Shown here in pieces: positions 58,571-64,000 of a DNA stretch of 64,000 nucleotides. The position numbers and the translations under genes are program-made. This DNA comes from Rhodovibrionaceae bacterium (GTDB taxonomy: Bacteria > Pseudomonadota > Alphaproteobacteria > Kiloniellales > DSM-21159): contig JANQMX010000026.1 of assembly GCA_028279885.1 (NCBI GenBank), positions 1 to 64,000 of the forward strand, written 5' to 3'. Numbering within the stretch: position 1 is the first letter of the stretch; each line of letters opens with the position of its first letter. Under the pieces are notes generated by a model, which saw only the letters and a list, made by a program, of their open reading frames with translations, searched no databases and had not been told where the DNA came from.

Positions 58571-61369
58571 ATGAGCGATCACAGCGGCATGTCGTTCGAC
58601 TACTACGTCCGGGCAGACGGGACAGCGAGCAAGGACGACGCGACAGGGCCACCGGGCAGCCCCTCGCGGGCAATGAGCCTCGAGACTTTCAACGCATCCC
58701 GCTTCGAGCCGGGCGATCGCATCGGCTTTTCAGATCAAGGCGGCGACTTCCAAGGTCACCTTGTCATCCCCTCGGGCGGCAACGAGGACAACCCGGTCGT
58801 CTATGCCGGCCTGCCCGGGGAAAAGCCGACGTTCCACCCGTCTCCCGCCCTTTTGGACGAACCGACCATCCTGGTTCGTAGCACCTCTCACATCGAGATC
58901 GAGAACCTGCACGGGACCGGCCAAGGCGGTGCCGCCGTGTTCCGCTTCGACGGTCATTCGAAGGACGTCACGGTCACCGACTCGCATGTTCTTTGGAACC
59001 GCAGCACCGACGGCACCGAAGGCGGCGACGGCTTCAGCCTCGATGGTACCGCGGAAGCGGTCTTCTACAACATCTCGACCCAGGCGACCGGTCAGGCAGC
59101 CGGCAGTGGTCCGCCGCAAAGCGATCAAGCGATCACGACGCACGGCGCGGCAAAGGCATGGGTTTATGGATTCGACTTTCGAGATGCCGAGAGCTGGGCG
59201 GTCTCCGTCGACCAAAGCGAGCTGCGCCTTTACGACGGTATCGCGCGCGACGCCCAGCAAGAGTCGTTCCGCACGCATGGCAATGCACTGATTGAGGTTC
59301 ACCGCAGCGACATCGAGATCGGCGGAACGGCCAGGTTCGGCAGCGGCGACGGCACCCAGCGCTTCATCGACTCTGATATCGCGGTGACCGGAGGCAGAAT
59401 TTCCCTTCTGACCGGCCAAACGACCATCGAGGGAGGTACGCTCACCGTCGACAGCGCAGCCTGGCGTATCCAAACCATCACGCCGGACGCCTTGCTGAAG
59501 CTGACCGATACCGAGCTGACCGTTCTCGACACCAACGGCAGCTTGTTCTTCGTTGGTGCTGAAGGTGGAGGCCTGCAGGTTGATGGGCTGACGGTGGACG
59601 GCGTCTCTTCGCCGGACCGCTTTGCTCAGTTCAAAGCCCAAACGACGAGCAAGCATGACAGCTGGATCCGAGAGTCCGAGTTCACCGACTTCGACACCTC
59701 CCGGCTGATTTGGATTTCGGAGGGATTTCAGGGCTCCCTGGACATCTCGGGCAACAGTTTCCGGAACAGTCAGCCGGCCGGAGGGGCCATCGACGATGAC
59801 GGTGCGGCTAGGCAGCTGACGATATCGGGCAACAGCTTTAGCAACGTCGCCAATCCGCTGACCCTTTCACCGGCCGCAACCGTCTTCGATAACATTTTCG
59901 AGGGCAGCGCCTCGAACGACGAGATCTCGGCGACAGCTTACAACGATATCCTGCTGGGCTGGGGCGGGAACGATAACTTGCTTGGCGGCGCGGGTGCGGA
60001 CGCGCTGTTCGGCGGCAGCGGCCGCGATACCGCCAGCTATACCGAAGCCTCAGAAGGACTGACCGTCCGCCTGGAGCGGACGCAATCCAATAGCGGCGAG
60101 GCCAAAGGTGACAGCTATAGCTCCATCGAGAACGTTACCGGCTCGGCCTTCAACGATTTGCTGTATGGCGATGGCGGAGCCAACGTCCTGCGCGGCGGTA
60201 GCGGCAACGACCGCCTGCTCAGTCGGGCCGGCAACGATAGCGTCTTCGGAGAAGGCGGCGACGATCGCTTCTATGCCCAATCCGGCACCAACCTCTTCGA
60301 CGGTGGCAACGGCGAAGACATCGTCGACTACGTCTTCGCCAGCGACGGGGTTGTCGTGGACTTGGCAAGCAACAGCGGCAATAGCGGCGCGTCTCAAGAC
60401 AGCTTGATCAACGTGGAGCATGCGAGCGGCAGCGCTTTCGACGACCAGATGACGGGAGATCAGCTGGCCAACCGCCTGCAGGGCCGCGACGGCGACGACC
60501 TTTTGATCGGATTGGCCGGCGATGACAGCCTTTTCGGCGGCGCAGGGGACGACAGCCTGCTTGGCGGTGCAGGCGAGGACGCGCTGATCGGCGGCGGCGG
60601 CCGCGATACCGCGAGCTATGCCGATGCCTCGGAAGGATTGACCGTTCGCCTGGAGCGGCCGCAATCCAACAGCGGCGAGGCCAGCGGGGACAGCTACAGC
60701 TCTATCGAGAACGTCACCGGATCTGCCTTTGACGATCTGCTTTACGGTGACGGCGACGACAATGTCCTGCGCGGCGGCGACGGCAACGACCGCCTGCTGA
60801 GCAGGGCGGGTAACGACGGTGTCTTCGGAGAAGGCGGCGACGATCGCTTCTACGCCCAGTCCGGCACCAACCTCTTCGACGGTGGCGACGGCGAAGACAT
60901 CGTCGACTACGCCTTCGCGACCAGCGCGGCCGTGGTCGACTTGGCTGCAGGCAGCGGCTCCTCCGCCGGCTCCAGCAACCAATTGGTCTCGGTGGAGAAT
61001 GCGGCGGGCGGTAAACTGGACGATACGTTGTCGGGCGACGCCAACAACAACCTGCTGCAAGGCCGCAACGGCGACGACATCTTGCGGGGCAACGCTGGCG
61101 ATGACGACCTGTTCGGCGGTGCGGGCGAAGATCGCTTCGTCTTCGCTGCCGGCGACGGCAACGACACCATCTGGGATTTCAACAGCACGCCGGGCGAAAC
61201 CGACCTGATCCTGTTGGAAGGCTTCTCACTGGCGTCCCTCGGCGGGCACCCCACCGAAACGGCCGAGCAGGTGGGAAGCCACGTCGTGATCGACCTGGGA
61301 GACTCTCAGAGTATCGTGCTGCGGGACTTCACCCTCGAAAACCTGAGCGAAGACCTCTTCCTCTTTTAG
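58571..61369 (+). CDS. Large RTX calcium-binding protein with parallel beta-helix N-half
   Basis: A 932-residue acidic protein without a Sec signal, as expected for type I secretion. The N-terminal half (about 5-450) starts FDYYVRADG and FEPGDRIGFSDQGGDFQGHL, the pattern of pectate-lyase-like right-handed beta-helices, including LTISGNSFSNV repeats. From about residue 470 to 885 GGxGxDxLxG calcium nonapeptides occur in several blocks, and the protein ends DLFLF, a typical type I terminal hydrophobic tip. A 107-residue block occurs twice with about 90 percent identity. This architecture resembles secreted polysaccharide epimerases or lyases such as AlgE, but no catalytic residues were identified, so enzyme activity is uncertain. 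No HlyB/D/TolC genes lie in the window. Confidence 0.9.
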   Translation: MSDHSGMSFDYYVRADGTASKDDATGPPGSPSRAMSLETFNASRFEPGDRIGFSDQGGDFQGHLVIPSGGNEDNPVVYAGLPGEKPTFHPSPALLDEPTILVRSTSHIEIENLHGTGQGGAAVFRFDGHSKDVTVTDSHVLWNRSTDGTEGGDGFSLDGTAEAVFYNISTQATGQAAGSGPPQSDQAITTHGAAKAWVYGFDFRDAESWAVSVDQSELRLYDGIARDAQQESFRTHGNALIEVHRSDIEIGGTARFGSGDGTQRFIDSDIAVTGGRISLLTGQTTIEGGTLTVDSAAWRIQTITPDALLKLTDTELTVLDTNGSLFFVGAEGGGLQVDGLTVDGVSSPDRFAQFKAQTTSKHDSWIRESEFTDFDTSRLIWISEGFQGSLDISGNSFRNSQPAGGAIDDDGAARQLTISGNSFSNVANPLTLSPAATVFDNIFEGSASNDEISATAYNDILLGWGGNDNLLGGAGADALFGGSGRDTASYTEASEGLTVRLERTQSNSGEAKGDSYSSIENVTGSAFNDLLYGDGGANVLRGGSGNDRLLSRAGNDSVFGEGGDDRFYAQSGTNLFDGGNGEDIVDYVFASDGVVVDLASNSGNSGASQDSLINVEHASGSAFDDQMTGDQLANRLQGRDGDDLLIGLAGDDSLFGGAGDDSLLGGAGEDALIGGGGRDTASYADASEGLTVRLERPQSNSGEASGDSYSSIENVTGSAFDDLLYGDGDDNVLRGGDGNDRLLSRAGNDGVFGEGGDDRFYAQSGTNLFDGGDGEDIVDYAFATSAAVVDLAAGSGSSAGSSNQLVSVENAAGGKLDDTLSGDANNNLLQGRNGDDILRGNAGDDDLFGGAGEDRFVFAAGDGNDTIWDFNSTPGETDLILLEGFSLASLGGHPTETAEQVGSHVVIDLGDSQSIVLRDFTLENLSEDLFLF
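60011..60331 (+). repeat. RTX internal duplication, copy 1
   Basis: A 321-base, 107-residue segment beginning GGSGRDTASY and ending GEDIVDY, repeated at 60590-60910 with 11 residue differences. It includes a calcium-repeat cluster and a non-repetitive linker block, so it is a true segment duplication, not just chance similarity between nonapeptides. Confidence 0.92.
60590..60910 (+). repeat. RTX internal duplication, copy 2
   Basis: Second copy of the 321-base segment, same length without indels, 579 bases after the first. Several changes relative to copy 1 replace Gly, Asn, Ser or Ala by Asp in the GGxGxD repeats. Confidence 0.92.
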
Positions 61370-61384
61370 CGAGAGCCGACCGGG

Positions 61385-62560
61385 ATGGACTACACAAGCC
61401 AGCCGTTCCTGTTCAAAGCCAAGAAGGCGATACGCTACGTCCAGCTCTATGGCTTCGCGCGAACCCTGGCGAAGGTCCGCGCTCAGTATCACATGAAAAA
61501 ACACTACGACCAGCGGCCGGCTCTGCGCGAGAACGCGGACAGGGGCGCGCACGTCGGCATCATCGGCTGCGGCAACTTCGCGTACAACGTCGTCGCCTAT
61601 TACCTGAAGCGCGGCCCGGGCGCCGTCATCCGCGGTACGATGGACCGGAACATCGATCGCGCCATCTCTGCCTTCGAGGACTACAGCGCCGCCTACTACT
61701 GCGACGATGCGCAGAAGATCGTCGAGGACGATCGCATCGATCTCGTCTACATCTGCTCGAACCATGCATCGCACGCCGAATACGCGATCGCCGCGCTTGA
61801 GGCCGGCAAGCACGTCCACATCGAAAAGCCGCACGTGGTCAACCGGGACCAACTCATCCGGCTGCTTGCGGCCGCCGAGCGCTCGTCGGGCCGCGTGGCA
61901 CTCGGCTTCAACCGCCCGGAGAGCGTCCTCGGGCGAAAAATCACCACGGCTCTGGCGGCTCAGCCCGGCCCTGCCGTCTTCAACTGGTTCATCGCCGGTC
62001 ACCGTATCGAACCGGACCACTGGTACTTCTCAGCCGCCGAGGGCGGCCGCGTGCTGGGCAATCTTTGTCATTGGACCGACTTCGTGCTGCAGCTCGTCCC
62101 GCGCGAGGTGCGATACCCCATCCGTATCGTGCCGGCGCGCTGGGAACGCTCCGATTGCGACATCGCTGTGAGCTACGTGTTTGGCGACGGCAGCATTTCG
62201 GCCATCACCTTCTCGGCCAAAGGCCACGCCTTCGAAGGCGTGAAGGAACGCTTCGCCGCGCACAAAGGCGATGTGCTCCTGGCCCTGGACGACTTCCAGG
62301 AGCTGGTCATTGAGGAGGGCGAGAAGAAGCAGCGCACGCGGCTGCGCCACCGCGACCATGGACACCGCGACTGGGTGCTCAACAGCTACGCCATGAGCGA
62401 GAGGGGCGGCGGCCGCAATCAGGGCTGCTCGCTCGCTTATCTTTGGGAAACCGGCGATCTCTTTCTCAAGACCAAACAGGCCCTCGAGGAGCAAAGGGAG
62501 ATCACCGTGGAGCCCTATGCGCCAAGAGAAGCGGGGATGCCCGAGCGGCGCTCGGCCTGA
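61385..62560 (+). CDS. Gfo/Idh/MocA-family oxidoreductase
   Basis: A 391-residue NAD(P)-dependent sugar oxidoreductase candidate. After an about 50-residue basic N-terminal extension (KAKKAIRYVQLYGFARTLAK), unusual for the family, the Rossmann domain begins VGIIGCGNFAYNVVAYYL, followed by IDLVYICSNHASHAEYAIAAL and the catalytic-region EKPHVV. The C-terminal part is the usual alpha/beta substrate domain. Related enzymes act on nucleotide sugars or inositols in glycan synthesis. It starts 15 bases after the RTX gene, and its end overlaps the convergent glycosyltransferase by 46 bases. Confidence 0.88.
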   Translation: MDYTSQPFLFKAKKAIRYVQLYGFARTLAKVRAQYHMKKHYDQRPALRENADRGAHVGIIGCGNFAYNVVAYYLKRGPGAVIRGTMDRNIDRAISAFEDYSAAYYCDDAQKIVEDDRIDLVYICSNHASHAEYAIAALEAGKHVHIEKPHVVNRDQLIRLLAAAERSSGRVALGFNRPESVLGRKITTALAAQPGPAVFNWFIAGHRIEPDHWYFSAAEGGRVLGNLCHWTDFVLQLVPREVRYPIRIVPARWERSDCDIAVSYVFGDGSISAITFSAKGHAFEGVKERFAAHKGDVLLALDDFQELVIEEGEKKQRTRLRHRDHGHRDWVLNSYAMSERGGGRNQGCSLAYLWETGDLFLKTKQALEEQREITVEPYAPREAGMPERRSA

Positions 62561-63720
62561 GGGGCCGAGGCAGAGAGGACGGCTAAGGTCTCTTCGGCGC
62601 ACGTCTGCCAGGAGAAGAAGGCCGCCCGCTCCAAGGCGTGGTCTGATAGCTGTTGGCGCATCGGCCGACTGTCCAACAGCTCGGCCAGCCGAGCGGCGAG
62701 AGCTGCCGCGTTCCGGGCGGGATAGTAGAGAGCCGCATCCTGAAAGATCTCCGGCAAAGGCGGATTGTCCGAGGACAGGATAGCGCAGCCGGAGCTCATC
62801 GCTTCAATGCCGACGTTGGGACAGGCCTCGATCTCCGACGACATGACGAACACCAGGCTGTTCCGGTACAGGACCTGCATGTCTTCGTAGGCCAGCCTGC
62901 CGATGTGGCGGATGGCCCCTTCCGAACCCGTGTTGGCTATGGCGGCCTGGACCAGGTGGGCGTAGCCGCCGTCCTCTCGACCACCGGCGAGTATCAGGGG
63001 CGGAAGGTTGGGCCGCTCCGCCAGCAAACGGCCATAGGCGGCGATGAGGTCTTCGAATCTCCGATAGGGCAGCATCGAGCCGCAGGAAAAGACGTAGCCA
63101 TCGGCCAATCCATAGCGCGCCAGGACGTCCGCGTCGTGCGGGCCGCACTCGGGTGAGAAGCTGGCGTCTCGGCCGTGATAGACCAGTGAGAGCTTTCGTT
63201 CCGGGATCCCAATGTCCTCCAGGCAGTATTGTCGGGAAAACTCGGATACAGCGATCACGCGGTCGGCGCGCGTGAGCGCACGGCGCGACAAGGGCGCCAG
63301 GACTCGGTTCCGCATGTCCTTGGCCAGGGCATAGCTGTAGCGGCGGGCGAAGAAAGGCTCCATGTTTCGGATCATGAGGACGTTCTCGATCCCATCGACG
63401 ATGGCGCCGAACTGAGACGGCAGGAAGACTTGCCCGACTGAATGGCTGGCAACCACCTGAGGAAGGCAGCGGCTTTCCCACAGGTAGCGGCGGAGCGGAG
63501 AGCTGCAGATAGACTCGTCAACTTCGATCCGATCCGCCTCGTCGATCTCGGAGAAGAGCGCTCTTTGCTGCCGGCCATGCAGAAAGCAGAAGCGACCCGG
63601 CATGCCCTGTCGCTCAGCCTCCACCACCAGACGCGGGAGGAGGTTGCGAACGTAGCTCAGCGAGCCGCCGCTGCCGGCGGACAGGCAGTTGACCAGGGTT
63701 CTCTGCCCACGCTGTGTCAT
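62515..63720 (-). CDS. GT4-family glycosyltransferase
   Basis: A 401-residue GT-B glycosyltransferase. SAGSGGSLSYVRNLLPRLV is the N-terminal glycine-rich acceptor-side segment; the donor side has FSCGSMLPYRRFEDLIAAYG and SSEIEACPNVGIEAMSSGCA, in which the E-x7-E motif of GT4 enzymes can be read. No membrane segment is seen. Its ATG overlaps the stop of the next glycosyltransferase in an ATGA at 63717-63720, so they are translated together. Its 3' end overlaps the Gfo/Idh gene by 46 bases on the other strand. Confidence 0.9.
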   Translation of the reverse strand: MTQRGQRTLVNCLSAGSGGSLSYVRNLLPRLVVEAERQGMPGRFCFLHGRQQRALFSEIDEADRIEVDESICSSPLRRYLWESRCLPQVVASHSVGQVFLPSQFGAIVDGIENVLMIRNMEPFFARRYSYALAKDMRNRVLAPLSRRALTRADRVIAVSEFSRQYCLEDIGIPERKLSLVYHGRDASFSPECGPHDADVLARYGLADGYVFSCGSMLPYRRFEDLIAAYGRLLAERPNLPPLILAGGREDGGYAHLVQAAIANTGSEGAIRHIGRLAYEDMQVLYRNSLVFVMSSEIEACPNVGIEAMSSGCAILSSDNPPLPEIFQDAALYYPARNAAALAARLAELLDSRPMRQQLSDHALERAAFFSWQTCAEETLAVLSASAPQAERRSGIPASLGA

Positions 63721-64000
63721 TGCGAGCCAGCGCTCCCCTGCTCCGCCTTATCTTTGATGCGTCGCTGATCAAGCACCGTCAGCATGGCGGCACCCCAGGT
63801 CGCCTGCCAGGAGAAGCGCTCGACCGCCGCTTGCCGCGCCGCGTCGCCCATACGGCGGCGCATCGCCTCGTCATCGACAAGCCTTGCCAGCTTTTCGGCC
63901 AGATCGGACGCATCGCCGGGCCGGAAGAGCAACCCGAAGCGCCCGTCTTCGAGAACCTCACGGTTGCAGTCGTAGTCGGGCGCGACGCTCGGCAATCCAG
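63717..64000 (-). CDS. GT4-family glycosyltransferase, C-terminal part, cut by window edge
   Basis: Only the last about 94 codons are in the window; the gene continues beyond the right edge, and its start is not visible. The sequence GLPSVAPDYDCNREVLEDGR followed by FGLLFRPGDASDLAEKLARL is the conserved C-terminal part of a GT4 glycosyltransferase, and the frame stays open to the last base. A TTG at 63995 is inside this conserved segment and is not a start. It is coupled to the glycosyltransferase downstream by an ATGA overlap. Confidence 0.85.
   Translation of the reverse strand, partial: GLPSVAPDYDCNREVLEDGRFGLLFRPGDASDLAEKLARLVDDEAMRRRMGDAARQAAVERFSWQATWGAAMLTVLDQRRIKDKAEQGSAGSQ

Noticed and set aside
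60050-61060. 336-codon minus-strand ORF opposite the RTX repeats
   Set aside because: Its Val/Ala-rich repetitive product is simply the reverse reading of the calcium repeats.

Overview
The window is a GC-rich, densely packed chromosomal segment of an alphaproteobacterium, most likely from the Rhodospirillales/Kiloniellales side. This rests on gene content and order rather than any database search: DUF4167 beside clpB; prmC-prfA-hemA with hisS, ispG, rodZ, ptsP and lysC; a comF / NDUFAF5-like methyltransferase / grxC / nitrilase / DUF1178 cluster; ppiC-argJ-mutT facing secA; mlaA-mlaC; and a VPLPA/PEP-CTERM-like surface protein. No rRNA, tRNA, CRISPR array, insertion sequence or phage gene was recognised.

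Positions 1-31953 are mainly housekeeping. An M23 peptidoglycan peptidase faces clpB across a strong hairpin terminator. A long minus-strand series follows (clpB, DUF4167, prmC, prfA, hemA, hisS, ispG, rodZ, ptsP, lysC), several members coupled by 4-base stop/start overlaps. Next come ubiG, DUF1178, two methyltransferases, a nitrilase, glutaredoxin, comF, mutT, argJ, ppiC, secA and accA. After accA lies an NADH:flavin oxidoreductase gene cut by one in-frame TAG, then DUF427 and a ClC chloride transporter with CBS domains.

Positions 32000-46500 are metabolic and accessory. A complete ugpBAEC-type glycerol-3-phosphate ABC importer has a Pho-box-like direct repeat upstream and a large hairpin between ugpB and ugpA. 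A membrane histidine kinase and single-domain response regulator follow, then a SnoaL-like protein, a class-C serine hydrolase and a SOUL protein. A dimethylglycine dehydrogenase-like flavoprotein and an enolase-superfamily racemase/dehydratase form an operon preceded by a 22-base tandem repeat. With a betainyl-CoA-type thioesterase and the interrupted flavin oxidoreductase they hint at betaine or N-methyl-amino-acid catabolism.

Positions 46600-55003 hold a BASS-type transporter, mlaA and mlaC (outer-membrane lipid asymmetry), ettA, a DUF4212/sodium-solute symporter pair and a diguanylate cyclase. Positions 55101-64000 look like a surface-polysaccharide region: three GT4 glycosyltransferases (the last runs off the right edge), an unrecognised Rossmann-type methyltransferase-like protein, an esterase with an exosortase-type C-terminal tail, a 932-residue beta-helix RTX protein with a recent internal duplication, and a Gfo/Idh/MocA oxidoreductase. 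The locus may make, modify and anchor an envelope glycan; that is inference. No exosortase or type I secretion gene is in the window.
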